Source: Thermocaproicibacter sp002410755
Lineage (GTDB): Bacteria > Bacillota > Clostridia > Oscillospirales > Acutalibacteraceae
DNA: 56,410 nucleotides
Assembly (NCBI GenBank): GCA_036839715.1
Contig: DAITDU010000008.1
Location: 1 to 56,410 of the forward strand
Reading direction: 5' to 3'
Shown here: positions 14,922-23,588 of the stretch, in pieces
Layout: each line of letters starts with the position of its first letter
Numbering within the stretch: position 1 is the first letter of the stretch
Position numbers and translations under genes: made by a program
The notes under the pieces: model-generated
Told to the model about the DNA's origin: nothing
What the model saw: the letters and a program-made list of their open reading frames with translations, nothing else
The model's database searches: none

Positions 14922-16673
14922 ATGATTAAAACTCTTGCAAAAAGTATCCGCCAGTATAAAAAAGATTCTATTCTCACACCTTTTTTTGTCGTTCTGGAAG
15001 CCTTATTGGATGTTGTAATCCCCATTTTGATGGCAAATCTGATTGACTACGGAATCGATAAAAAAGATATGGCTTATGTGATGAAAATGGGAGGGGTTCT
15101 ATTTTTTTGCGCTTTCCTTGCACTCGTTTTTGGCGCGCTGTCCGGTGCTTATGCAGCCATTGCATCGTCAGGGTTTGCGAGAAATCTGCGCCATGATATG
15201 TTCTACAAGGTGCAGGAATTTTCCTTCTCCACAATTGACAAATACTCAACTGCAAGCATTGTCACCAGGCTGACAACAGACGTCACGAACTTGCAGAATG
15301 CCTACCAAATGGTTCTCCGCATGGCCGTTCGGTCGCCAGCCATGCTGGTTCTTTGTATGATAGCTGCATTCCATGTTAACAGGGGACTTTCCATGGTCTT
15401 CCTTTTTGCCATTCCAATTCTCGGGATTGGAATGTGGCTGATTAATTCAAATGTCCACCCGATTTTCCGGAGAATTTTTCGTACCTATGATAAGCTGAAT
15501 AATGTCGTACAGGAAAATCTTCATGCCGTCCGCGTTGTGAAGTCCTTTACGCGCGAAGACCATGAGAAAGAAAAATTCAGCGAAATTTCCGGCAGTATCT
15601 TCCAGGACTCTACCAAAGCCGGGAAACGCATTATTCTCAGTATGCCGTTGATGCAGTCATGTGTCTATGGAAGTTTGCTCCTTATTTCCTGGCTTGGCGC
15701 ACGCGCGATTGTTGCTTCTGGAAACAACCCGGCGGTTGGCCTTTCTACTGGTGGGCTGTTGAGCCTAATTACGTACTCTTTCCAGATCCTGATGAGCCTT
15801 ATGATGATTTCAATGTTCTTTGTCATGATCGTTTCATCCCGTGCTTCGGCGGAACGCATCACGGAAATCCTACAGGAAAATGGTTCTTTGAAGAACAGCG
15901 AAAATCCGGTCTCTCAGGTAAAAGACGGTTCTGTCAGCTTTGAGAATGTTACATTTTATTATGGGGCAACATCTGACCGTCCAGTTCTGAACCACGTCAG
16001 TTTTTCAATAAACTCTGGTGAGACAATCGGTATTATCGGTGGGACAGGCTCGTCAAAATCAAGCCTTGTACAGTTGATTCCGCGCCTCTATGATGTTGTG
16101 GACGGCCGCATTCTGGTTGGAGGCGTTGATGTAAGGAACTATGATATTGAAGCGCTCCGCAACCAGGTGGCAATGGTACTTCAGAAAAATGTCCTTTTTT
16201 CTGGGACAATTAAGGACAATCTCCGCTGGGGAAATGAGCATGCAACAGATGAAGAAATGGTTCGTGCCTGCCAGCTTGCGCAGGCAGATCCATTTATCCG
16301 CGAGTTTCCGCAGCAGTATGACACTGTGATTGATGAAGGGGGCACAAATGTCTCCGGCGGTCAGAAACAGCGTATCTGCATTGCGCGTGCCCTTTTGAAA
16401 AAACCTAAAATTTTGATTCTCGATGATTCCACCAGTGCGGTTGATACTCATACCGATGCCCTGATCCGCAAGGCATTCCAGAAAGAAATTCCGGATACGA
16501 CAAAGATTATCATTGCACAGCGTATTTCCTCTGTTCAGGAAGCAGATAAGATTCTGGTTTTGAATGCAGGAAGCGTTGTCAATTTTGGAAATCATGAGCA
16601 GCTAATGAGAACCTGCCCAATTTACCACGAAATTTATGAGTCCCAGAACAGGGGAGGACAGCTTCATGGATAA
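14922..16673 (+). CDS. Heterodimeric ABC exporter, half-transporter with degenerate site
   Basis: A 583-residue ABC half-exporter: six transmembrane helices (1-310), then a nucleotide-binding domain. Walker A is GGTGSSKSS (about 373), with Ser where the glycine before Lys is usual; the signature is VSGGQKQR (about 476); Walker B is ILILDDSTSAVD (about 499), in which the catalytic Glu is Asp. This pattern matches the degenerate-site partner of TM287/288-type or LmrCD-type heterodimers. It overlaps the next gene by 8 nt, and that partner carries the canonical residues. It probably exports amphipathic drugs; substrate unknown. Confidence 0.93.
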   Translation: MIKTLAKSIRQYKKDSILTPFFVVLEALLDVVIPILMANLIDYGIDKKDMAYVMKMGGVLFFCAFLALVFGALSGAYAAIASSGFARNLRHDMFYKVQEFSFSTIDKYSTASIVTRLTTDVTNLQNAYQMVLRMAVRSPAMLVLCMIAAFHVNRGLSMVFLFAIPILGIGMWLINSNVHPIFRRIFRTYDKLNNVVQENLHAVRVVKSFTREDHEKEKFSEISGSIFQDSTKAGKRIILSMPLMQSCVYGSLLLISWLGARAIVASGNNPAVGLSTGGLLSLITYSFQILMSLMMISMFFVMIVSSRASAERITEILQENGSLKNSENPVSQVKDGSVSFENVTFYYGATSDRPVLNHVSFSINSGETIGIIGGTGSSKSSLVQLIPRLYDVVDGRILVGGVDVRNYDIEALRNQVAMVLQKNVLFSGTIKDNLRWGNEHATDEEMVRACQLAQADPFIREFPQQYDTVIDEGGTNVSGGQKQRICIARALLKKPKILILDDSTSAVDTHTDALIRKAFQKEIPDTTKIIIAQRISSVQEADKILVLNAGSVVNFGNHEQLMRTCPIYHEIYESQNRGGQLHG

Positions 16674-18606
16674 TAGAGTTCATACTCGCGCTCGCGCTCC
16701 ACTTGGAGCAGGGAGAGGAATGAGGGCACAGGTTAAGCCAGGTACACTGAAAAGGCTATTATCCTATATGTCGGTGTATAAGATTCACCTTGTAGTAGTT
16801 GTTATTTGCATTTTTATCAGTGCTGCTGCTGGTGCCGCTTCATCTCTGTTTCTGCAAAGGCTGATTGACGATTACATCAACCCGATTCTTCTGGAAAAAA
16901 CTCCAGTTTACGATGGCCTGCTCAAAGCTCTCTTTATCTTGGGCTGCATTTTGGCGGCTGGTGTAATTGCAACGCTTTTTTATAACCGCATTATGATTAC
17001 AGTAGCCCAGGGTACAATGAAAAAAATCCGCGATAAAATGTTCGGTCATATGCAGACCTTGCCGATTCATTACTTTGACACTCATTCGCACGGCGACATT
17101 ATGAGCCGCTATACGAATGATACCGATACGCTGAACCAGATGATTTCACAGAGCCTGCCGCAACTCTTTTCAACGCTTATTTCTATTATAGCGGCATTTA
17201 TTTCCATGCTGTATCTTAGCATTGGGCTTACTTTGTTTGTCCTTCTCTTTGCTTTTCTGTTAATTAAGCTGATTGAAAAGATTGTAAAGAAGAGCGGAAC
17301 ATATTTTATCCGCCAGCAGGCTTCCCTTGGCAGTGTAAACGGCTTCATCGAAGAACTGATTAACGGGCAGAAAGTCGTTAAAGTCTTTTGTCATGAAGCA
17401 AAGACAAAAGAGGCATTTGACAAGAAGAATGATGAGCTTTGCTATGACGCAACGCAGGCAAATAAATATGGCAATATTCTAATGCCGGTTATTTTCAGTA
17501 TGGGTTATGTTCTTTATGTTCTTCTTGCGATTGTTAGCGGTGCTCTTGCCATCGCAGGGGTTAAGAATATCTGTCTCACCGGGGTTAATATGCTGACAAT
17601 CGGCGCCATTGCGTCATTCTTAACTCTTTCCCGCAATTTTATCAATCCAATTGGTCAGGTTTCCCAGCAGGCGAATTTTGTAGTCATGGCACTTGCCGGT
17701 GCTTCACGAATTTTTGAACTTTTGGATGAACCAAGTGAAAAAGATGAAGGCTATGTCACACTTGTCAATGCAAAATATGAAAATGGCAAACTAACTGAGA
17801 CAGAAAAACGAACTGAACTTTGGGCATGGAAACATCCACACCGTGCCGACGATACGATAACCTATACGCAACTTAAGGGCGACATCCGTTTGCACGATGT
17901 AACTTTTGGATATGAACCGGATAAAATCGTACTGCATAATATTACGCTGTATGCAGAACCTGGCCAGAAAGTGGCTTTTGTCGGTTCTACCGGTGCCGGC
18001 AAGACAACGATTACCAACCTGATTAACCGCTTCTATGATATTGAAGATGGCAAAATCCGCTATGATGGCATCAATATTAACAAAATAAAAAAAGAGGCTC
18101 TTCGCCGTTCCCTTGGTATTGTTTTGCAGGATGTGAACCTCTTTACAGGCACCGTAATGGACAATATCCGCTATGGAAAACTTGATGCTACCGACGAAGA
18201 ATGCATTGCTGCTGCAAAGCTTGCCAATGCTGACAGCTTTATTCGGATGCTTCCAAATGGCTATCAGACTGTGCTGCAAGGTGACGGCAGCGGTCTCTCT
18301 CAAGGGCAGCGGCAGCTGATTTCCATTGCGCGCGCAGCGGTTGCAGACCCTCCTGTCATGATCCTCGACGAGGCAACATCATCTATAGATACTAGGACTG
18401 AGGCTATCGTCCAGAAAGGCATGGATGCCCTCATGCAGGGACGGACGGTTTTTGTAATTGCCCACAGACTTTCGACAGTCCGTAACGCAGACGTTATTAT
18501 GGTGTTGGAACATGGCAGAATTATTGAGCGCGGCAGCCATGAAAAGCTTTTGCAGGAAAAAGGAAAGTACTATCAGCTTTACACCGGCGCAACAGAGCTG
18601 GAATAG
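16666..18606 (+). CDS. Heterodimeric ABC exporter, canonical half-transporter
   Basis: A 646-residue ABC half-exporter of the TM288/LmrD type. It has an arginine-rich cytosolic N terminus, six transmembrane helices, Walker A GSTGAGKTT (about 440), signature LSQGQRQ (about 543) and Walker B MILDEATSSID with the catalytic Glu (about 567). An insert before the nucleotide-binding domain (about 365-405, rich in charged residues) is a feature of this subfamily. GGGGAGG at 16651-16657 fixes the start at ATG 16666, within the end of the preceding gene. It supplies the consensus ATPase site of the pair. Confidence 0.93.
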   Translation: MDNRVHTRARAPLGAGRGMRAQVKPGTLKRLLSYMSVYKIHLVVVVICIFISAAAGAASSLFLQRLIDDYINPILLEKTPVYDGLLKALFILGCILAAGVIATLFYNRIMITVAQGTMKKIRDKMFGHMQTLPIHYFDTHSHGDIMSRYTNDTDTLNQMISQSLPQLFSTLISIIAAFISMLYLSIGLTLFVLLFAFLLIKLIEKIVKKSGTYFIRQQASLGSVNGFIEELINGQKVVKVFCHEAKTKEAFDKKNDELCYDATQANKYGNILMPVIFSMGYVLYVLLAIVSGALAIAGVKNICLTGVNMLTIGAIASFLTLSRNFINPIGQVSQQANFVVMALAGASRIFELLDEPSEKDEGYVTLVNAKYENGKLTETEKRTELWAWKHPHRADDTITYTQLKGDIRLHDVTFGYEPDKIVLHNITLYAEPGQKVAFVGSTGAGKTTITNLINRFYDIEDGKIRYDGININKIKKEALRRSLGIVLQDVNLFTGTVMDNIRYGKLDATDEECIAAAKLANADSFIRMLPNGYQTVLQGDGSGLSQGQRQLISIARAAVADPPVMILDEATSSIDTRTEAIVQKGMDALMQGRTVFVIAHRLSTVRNADVIMVLEHGRIIERGSHEKLLQEKGKYYQLYTGATELE

Positions 18607-19163
18607 ATTTAAAAAAATGCGCTGGAGTTTCCGTGGCGAAAGAAGTTTTGTTGCGTTTATGAAAAGACTGGACGACAGCGGAATATTAGTTTTCAAAAGA
18701 TATATTTATCCTGTTAAAAAAATGAAGCTGAGCTTTCCAACTAGAATGGAAATCCCAAGGGTTTATAAATAAGCCAGACTTAATAGATAGACAAAAGCGC
18801 CTTTGGTTGCAACGATAAGAAGTTGTTCCCAGAGGCGTTTTGTTATACTTGTGTAAATGTAAAAAATGCTATTTTAAATTTATCCCGCAGCAGTCTCTGC
18901 TAAAGGCAGACTTTATGTTGATGCTTTTTTGCTTTTTATAACTTTTAGGCAGAAAAATTTTCTTGACCATGGTCGTCGTAATGATATTTTGAAATAGTTG
19001 TTATACTCATCCGCATAAGAATGCAAGATAATAATGATAAAGTTTTCGGCAACAAAAGGCCCAGAAAGTAACAGCCTTTATACGAAGAAAAAACGACTAA
19101 AAAAGCGAAATGCTCCCAACGGGTTATATTTTAGGAGCAATTCCGCAATATTTAGTGAATCTT
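18607..19163. other. Intergenic region after the ABC exporter
   Basis: No gene is supported. A short frame (about 18617-18772) gives a basic peptide without family resemblance or a ribosome binding site. The terminator at 18791-18844 is inside. The rest (18845-19163) is AT-rich with no clear promoter or structure; TGTTATACT near 19000 looks like an extended -10 but has no good -35. Confidence 0.45.
18791..18844. terminator. Long hairpin terminator, probably bidirectional
   Basis: CAAAAGCGCCT..GG..GCAAC (from 18792) pairs with GTTGT..CC..AGGCGTTTTG (to about 18842), with small mismatches. The flanks are A-rich on the left and T-rich on the right, so it can end the exporter transcript (+) and transcripts arriving on the minus strand. 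Confidence 0.7.
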
Positions 19164-20522
19164 TCAGTTCTTAAGGCTTTGTAATGGGGCAGGCAGTCTT
19201 CCACCGCGGCTAATGAAGCGCCGGGGAGAGAATCGGTTGACTTCCATAACAGGTCCACCGCCGAGCAGACCGCCGAAATCCAGCTCGTCGCCTGCCTTCT
19301 TCCCGATAGCAGGAATCAACCTTGCAGCGGTTGTCTTTGAATTTACCATGCCGATGGCTGCTTCATCTGCAATTATGGCAGAGATGATTTCCGGTGGAAC
19401 ATCCCCGGGGATTACAATCATGTCAAGCCCAACGGAGCAGACAGCGGTCATGGACTCCAGCTTTGTGATGGAAAGGGAGCCGCACCGTGCCGCATCAATC
19501 ATGCCTGAGTCTTCCGTAACAGGGATAAAGGCTCCGGAAAGTCCCCCAACGTGAGAGGACGCCATTACACCGCCCTTTTTCACTGCATCGTTCAGAAGAG
19601 CGAGAGCCGCAGTTGTACCATGCGCCCCACAACTTTCCAAACCCATTTCCTCCAGAATGTGCGCCACAGAGTCCCCTACGGCAGGAGTCGGGGCAAGCGA
19701 AAGGTCAACGATGCCAAACGGGACTTTCAATCTTTTGGAGGCTTCTAATGCAACGAGCTGCCCCATACGGGTTATTTTAAATGCTGTCTTTTTAATAACA
19801 TTTGCGACTTCCGTAATATCACAGTCTCCTGCCTTGGCAAGGGCTGCCCGGACAACGCCAGGCCCCGAAACTCCTACGTTAATTTCACAGTCCGGTTCGC
19901 CTGGGCCGTGAAATGCCCCAGCCATAAATGGATTGTCCTCTGGAGCATTACAGAAAACCACAAGTTTTGCTGCACCAATGCAGTTATGGGCAGCTGTCGC
20001 TTTGGCTGTATCCAGCACGACATGTCCCATCTTGGCAACAGCGTCCATATTGATACCGGCTTTTGTTGTACCAATGTTAACGGAAGAGCAGACTAAGTCC
20101 GTGCGGCTCAGGGCTTCCGGGATGCTGTCAATCAAGGCGATGTCGCCGGGAGAGAACCCTTTATGGACAAGGGCAGAGTATCCACCTATAAAATCAATGC
20201 CGATTGCTTTTGCAGCCCGGTCAAGCGTCAGAGCGAAACGCACAGGACTTTGCCCCGGGCAGGCAGCCGCAAGCATGGAAATTGGAGTGACGGATACACG
20301 CTTGTTAATAATCGGGATACCATAATCTTTGCTGATATCCTCACCGGTTTTGACCAAGTTCCCGGCATAGCGGCAGATTTTGTCATAGACTTTGTCACAG
20401 GCTTTGCTAATATCCGGATCGATACAGTCAAAGAGTGAAATTCCCATTGTAATGGTACGGACGTCCAGACATTCGTTGTCGATCATGTTGATCGTTTCCA
20501 AAATATCATGAGTATCTAGCAT
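19164..20522 (-). CDS. UPF0210 (DUF711/PFL-like) family protein
   Basis: A 452-residue member of the UPF0210 family, recognised from the conserved start (LETINMIDNECLDVRTITMGISL) and the glycine-rich segments GPGVVRAALAK, GAHGTTAALALLNDAVKKGG and VGLDMIVIPGDVPPEIISAIIADEAAIGM. The biochemical role is not established. The family is nearly always next to a small ACT-domain protein, as here (29 nt between them). ATG 20522 follows an AAAGGA by a normal spacing; TTG 20528 is too close to it. Both genes are read from the promoter at 20861-20889. Confidence 0.9.
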   Translation of the reverse strand: MLDTHDILETINMIDNECLDVRTITMGISLFDCIDPDISKACDKVYDKICRYAGNLVKTGEDISKDYGIPIINKRVSVTPISMLAAACPGQSPVRFALTLDRAAKAIGIDFIGGYSALVHKGFSPGDIALIDSIPEALSRTDLVCSSVNIGTTKAGINMDAVAKMGHVVLDTAKATAAHNCIGAAKLVVFCNAPEDNPFMAGAFHGPGEPDCEINVGVSGPGVVRAALAKAGDCDITEVANVIKKTAFKITRMGQLVALEASKRLKVPFGIVDLSLAPTPAVGDSVAHILEEMGLESCGAHGTTAALALLNDAVKKGGVMASSHVGGLSGAFIPVTEDSGMIDAARCGSLSITKLESMTAVCSVGLDMIVIPGDVPPEIISAIIADEAAIGMVNSKTTAARLIPAIGKKAGDELDFGGLLGGGPVMEVNRFSPRRFISRGGRLPAPLQSLKN

Positions 20523-20551
20523 TTTCAACGGTCCTTTTTCCTTAATAAAAA

Positions 20552-20821
20552 TTAAACATGATGCATGGAATTGAAAATATCCTCATGCATGACGTGAATT
20601 TTCAGGCACATTTCATTTCCGGCTGCTGTGAGCTCATCAGACAGCGCGCTGAATGGAATGGTACACTGCGAAATGTCAACTACCATAACCATAGCGAAAA
20701 GGTCATGAAGGATGGATTGTGTCACCTCGGTTACATTAACTTGGTTTTTTGCACAGATTGAAGAAACACGGGCAAGAATACCAACTTTGTCTTTTCCCAC
20801 AACGGTGATAACGGCACGCAT
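20552..20821 (-). CDS. ACT-domain protein, UPF0237 family
   Basis: An 89-residue single ACT domain (MRAVITVVGKDKVGILARVSSICAKNQVNVTEVTQ...), like UPF0237 and GcvR proteins. ACT domains usually bind amino acids or similar small ligands at dimer interfaces. AGGAGG precedes the start and a good promoter lies upstream. Paired with UPF0210 it is likely a regulatory subunit, but the ligand is unknown. Divergent from an Lrp-family regulator and an aminotransferase, which supports an amino-acid link (inference). Confidence 0.92.
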   Translation of the reverse strand: MRAVITVVGKDKVGILARVSSICAKNQVNVTEVTQSILHDLFAMVMVVDISQCTIPFSALSDELTAAGNEMCLKIHVMHEDIFNSMHHV

Positions 20822-20860
20822 AATAAATTCCTCCTGTATCCTGCTGAAAAATATGCTTTC

Positions 20861-20889
20861 ATGATATGCGGTATAAAAGTATTTGTCAA
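20861..20889 (-). promoter_or_regulatory. Promoter of the ACT-domain/UPF0210 operon
   Basis: On the minus strand there is TTGACA (20884-20889), a 17-nt spacer and TATCAT (20861-20866), about 40 nt before the ACT gene start. Confidence 0.78.
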
Positions 20890-20956
20890 GGCAATGCAGA
20901 ACTGATATCTGTGCAAAAAAGGCTAAATGTATCTTTCCAAACAGTCGTTTTGCATT

Positions 20957-21001
20957 TATAATAATAAAGTAAAAAGGCTGGCTGGAAACTTAAAGCCAGC
21001 C
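20957..21001 (+). promoter_or_regulatory. lrp leader: -10 element and 8-bp hairpin
   Basis: TATAAT at 20957-20962 (with only a weak -35, TTTCCA) could drive the Lrp gene. The short leader then contains GGCTGGCT (20976-20983) pairing perfectly with AGCCAGCC (20994-21001). There is no T tract, so it is more likely an mRNA structure or operator than a terminator. Confidence 0.45.
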
Positions 21002-21038
21002 ATCAAAAAGGAATTTATGCAAGGAGTGATTTGCAGTT

Positions 21039-21524
21039 ATGGATCAGCTTTTATCTTTCTTAAGCGAAAACGCGAGGCTGACAACCGCGCAGCTCTCCGC
21101 AATGCTGAATATTCCGGAAGAGAAAGTCAAGGAAGAAATCAGCGCATATGAAAGAGATGGAGTCATCCGGGGCTATAAAACCCTGATTGACTGGGAAAAA
21201 GTAGATAAAAACAAGGCAAGCGCCTTGATTGAACTGCGTGTTTCCCCAAAACGGGACAGCGGGTTTGACGAAATTGCCGAGCGCATCATGCAGTTTGAAG
21301 AAGTGGAAAGCGTTTATCTCATGTCCGGAGGATATGACCTGGCGGTCAAGGTTCACGGGAAAAGCATGCAGGACATTGCGGTATTTGTGATGCGCCGTCT
21401 CGCAACAATGGATTCCGTGCTTTCCACTGCGACACATTTTATCCTGACACGCTACAAGGACGACGGTGTAATCCTGAACGAGAAGGACGAAAAAGACGAA
21501 AGGAAGAGTGTCTTCAGTGATTGA
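21039..21524 (+). CDS. Lrp/AsnC-family transcriptional regulator
   Basis: A 161-residue regulator: an N-terminal helix-turn-helix (TTAQLSAMLNIPEEKVKEEISAYERDGVIRGYKTLIDW) joined to a C-terminal RAM/ACT-like ligand-binding domain (ALIELRVSPKRDSGFDEIAERI...VESVYLMSGGYDLAVKV). GGAG stands upstream of the ATG at a slightly long spacing. It overlaps the following aminotransferase gene by 8 nt and probably controls it in response to an amino acid. Confidence 0.93.
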   Translation: MDQLLSFLSENARLTTAQLSAMLNIPEEKVKEEISAYERDGVIRGYKTLIDWEKVDKNKASALIELRVSPKRDSGFDEIAERIMQFEEVESVYLMSGGYDLAVKVHGKSMQDIAVFVMRRLATMDSVLSTATHFILTRYKDDGVILNEKDEKDERKSVFSD

Positions 21525-22701
21525 CTACGATAAAGTGCTTAACTGTGCTGTCCGTGGACTGAAGCCATCTGGAATCCGCCGCTTTTTCGACATTGCAAAT
21601 GAAATGGACAACGTGATATCGCTTTCTATCGGTGAACCGGATTTCAAAACGCCGTGGCATGTCCGCGAAGAGGCAATCCGGTCTTTGGAGGAAGGAAAGA
21701 CATGGTATACACCAAACCGTGGCTTTCTGAAATTGCGTGAAGGGATATCCCATTTCGTCAAGCTGCACTATCACATTGACTACAGCCCTAAAACAGAAAT
21801 TCTCGTTACGGTTGGTGGCAGCGAAGCAATCGATCTCGCTCTCCGCTGTCTGGTCGAACCGGGCGATGAGGTGCTGATTCCGGAGCCGAGTTTTGTCTGC
21901 TACAAGCCGCTTACTCAGATGGCTGGCGGCATCCCTGTTGTTATTGAAACGAAGGAAGAAAACCGCTTCCGTCTGACGCCGGAAGAACTGCTTGAAAAAA
22001 TAACCCCAAAGACGAAAATCCTTATTCTTCCGTATCCCAACAACCCAACCGGTGCCGTGATGCACCGCAGTGACCTTGAAGCAATTTCAAAAGTTGTTAA
22101 GGAACATAACCTGATTGTTATTTCTGACGAGATTTACAGTGAACTTACTTATGGGGATTCCCGGCATGTATCTTTTGCGTCTATCGATGGAATGCGTGAG
22201 CGCACGGTTCTTATCAACGGCTTTTCTAAGACATTTGCTATGACGGGATGGCGCCTTGGCTATGCCTGTGCACCGGAGACGGTTATCCGTCAAATGACAA
22301 AACTGCACCAGTATGGCATCATGAGTGCTCCGACCACGGCTCAGTATGCGGCGATTGAAGCCCTGAAAAACGGTGAAAGTGACATCCTTGAAATGAGGGA
22401 ACAGTATGACATGCGCCGGCGGCTGATTGTAAATAGCTTTAACTCAATGGGCCTTTCTTGTTTTGAGCCGGAAGGTGCATTTTATGTTTTTCCATGTATT
22501 CGGAGCACAGACCTTTCATCGGAAGAATTTTGTAAAGAATTAGTCTACAAAGAACGTGTTGCCGTTGTCCCTGGCAATGCTTTTGGAGACTGTGGGGAAG
22601 GATTTGTGCGTGTTTCGTATTCTTATTCGCCAAAGCATATCATGGAAGCCCTTTCAAGAATCGAACATTTTGTGAGAAGGCGAAAGGATCAAAATACATG
22701 A
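21517..22701 (+). CDS. Class I/II PLP-dependent aminotransferase
   Basis: A 394-residue fold-type I aminotransferase of the AspC/PatA-like group. Landmarks are SLSIGEPDFKTPWHV, the PNNPTGAVM loop, the SDEIYSELTY aspartate and tyrosine region, the PLP lysine in SKTFAMTGWRLGYAC and the substrate carboxylate arginine in GFVRVSYS. GTG 21517 is 8 nt after GGAAGAG and overlaps the lrp stop; the frame also permits GTG 21508, which is too close to the site. The amino-acid substrate is not determinable from sequence. Its stop overlaps ispE. Confidence 0.93.
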   Translation: MIDYDKVLNCAVRGLKPSGIRRFFDIANEMDNVISLSIGEPDFKTPWHVREEAIRSLEEGKTWYTPNRGFLKLREGISHFVKLHYHIDYSPKTEILVTVGGSEAIDLALRCLVEPGDEVLIPEPSFVCYKPLTQMAGGIPVVIETKEENRFRLTPEELLEKITPKTKILILPYPNNPTGAVMHRSDLEAISKVVKEHNLIVISDEIYSELTYGDSRHVSFASIDGMRERTVLINGFSKTFAMTGWRLGYACAPETVIRQMTKLHQYGIMSAPTTAQYAAIEALKNGESDILEMREQYDMRRRLIVNSFNSMGLSCFEPEGAFYVFPCIRSTDLSSEEFCKELVYKERVAVVPGNAFGDCGEGFVRVSYSYSPKHIMEALSRIEHFVRRRKDQNT

Positions 22702-23588
22702 AGCTCCTTGCTCCCGCAAAAATCAATCTGTCGCTTGACATTGTCGGTCGCCGCTCGGACGGATACCACCTGCTTCGCATGGTAATGCAGAGTATTTCTC
22801 TGTATGATACGGTTTCCCTTACTAAAACTGGCTCTGGTCCCCTGAAAGTTTGCTGCAATAAACCGGATATTCCATGCGGCGATGAAAATACGGTCATGCG
22901 TGCTGCAAGAGCTTTTTGGAGTGAGACTGGAATTGCTGCGGAAAGTGGCCTTTTGTTTCAGGTTGACAAAAACATTCCGGCTCAGTCCGGGCTGGGTGGA
23001 GGAAGCACAGACGCTGCCGCTGCTTTAAAGCTGCTGAACTGTTGGTTTGGGGCTGGCCTTTCGGAAGCTCAGCTTTGTCAGATTGGCCTTTCTGTTGGTG
23101 CTGATGTCCCGTTCTGCCTACGGGGAGGGACTGCCCTTGCAGAAGGGATAGGCGAAAAGCTACAGCCTGTTTTTCCACTACCACACTGCTGGATTGTGGT
23201 CTGCCGCCCAACTGAAGGGTGCAGTACCGGGAAAGTATATTCATCCTTTGACGCATGCGGGCTTTCCCCAAAGCTTTATACAGATGGCCTGCTGAAAGCC
23301 CTCTGTTCCGGAAAAATCAGGGAGATAGGCAGGCACCTTGGCAATTCCTTTGAAGTTTCCTGCCCTTTTGGGAATATTGTAAAAATCAGGGAGAAAATGA
23401 TAAGCTGTGATTCTCTGGGCGCATGTATGACGGGAAGCGGTTCAGCTGTCTATGGGCTTTTCGATGACAGGGAAAAAGCGTTGCAATGCTGTGAAAAGCT
23501 GTCGGGAAAATATCCTTTTGCTGTCCTTTGTGAGCCTGTTTCGTCAAAGCAGCAGGAAAGTGGAGGTGTCGGATGCCAGCCCCAATAA
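22698..23588 (+). CDS. ispE: IspE, 4-diphosphocytidyl-2-C-methyl-D-erythritol kinase
   Basis: A 296-residue GHMP kinase of the MEP isoprenoid pathway that phosphorylates CDP-methylerythritol. It has the conserved N terminus (APAKINLSLDIVGRRSDGYHLL), the ATP-binding glycine-rich loop PAQSGLGGGSTDAAAAL and the C-terminal TGSGSAVYGLF motif. It starts with an ATGA overlap on the aminotransferase gene and overlaps the next gene by 16 nt, so the four genes lrp to the phospholipase-like gene appear co-transcribed. dxr and ispG of the same pathway are at 38236 and 40472. Confidence 0.97.
   Translation: MKLLAPAKINLSLDIVGRRSDGYHLLRMVMQSISLYDTVSLTKTGSGPLKVCCNKPDIPCGDENTVMRAARAFWSETGIAAESGLLFQVDKNIPAQSGLGGGSTDAAAALKLLNCWFGAGLSEAQLCQIGLSVGADVPFCLRGGTALAEGIGEKLQPVFPLPHCWIVVCRPTEGCSTGKVYSSFDACGLSPKLYTDGLLKALCSGKIREIGRHLGNSFEVSCPFGNIVKIREKMISCDSLGACMTGSGSAVYGLFDDREKALQCCEKLSGKYPFAVLCEPVSSKQQESGGVGCQPQ

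Noticed and set aside
18458..18772. 104-codon plus-strand frame overlapping the end of the second ABC half-transporter
   Set aside because: Different frame from a clear ABC gene through its conserved H-loop region; shadow only.
18798..18838. tRNA-like appearance of the sequence between ABC exporter and UPF0210
   Set aside because: It contains a TTGCAAC-like arm but no acceptor stem or anticodon arm; it is a terminator hairpin.
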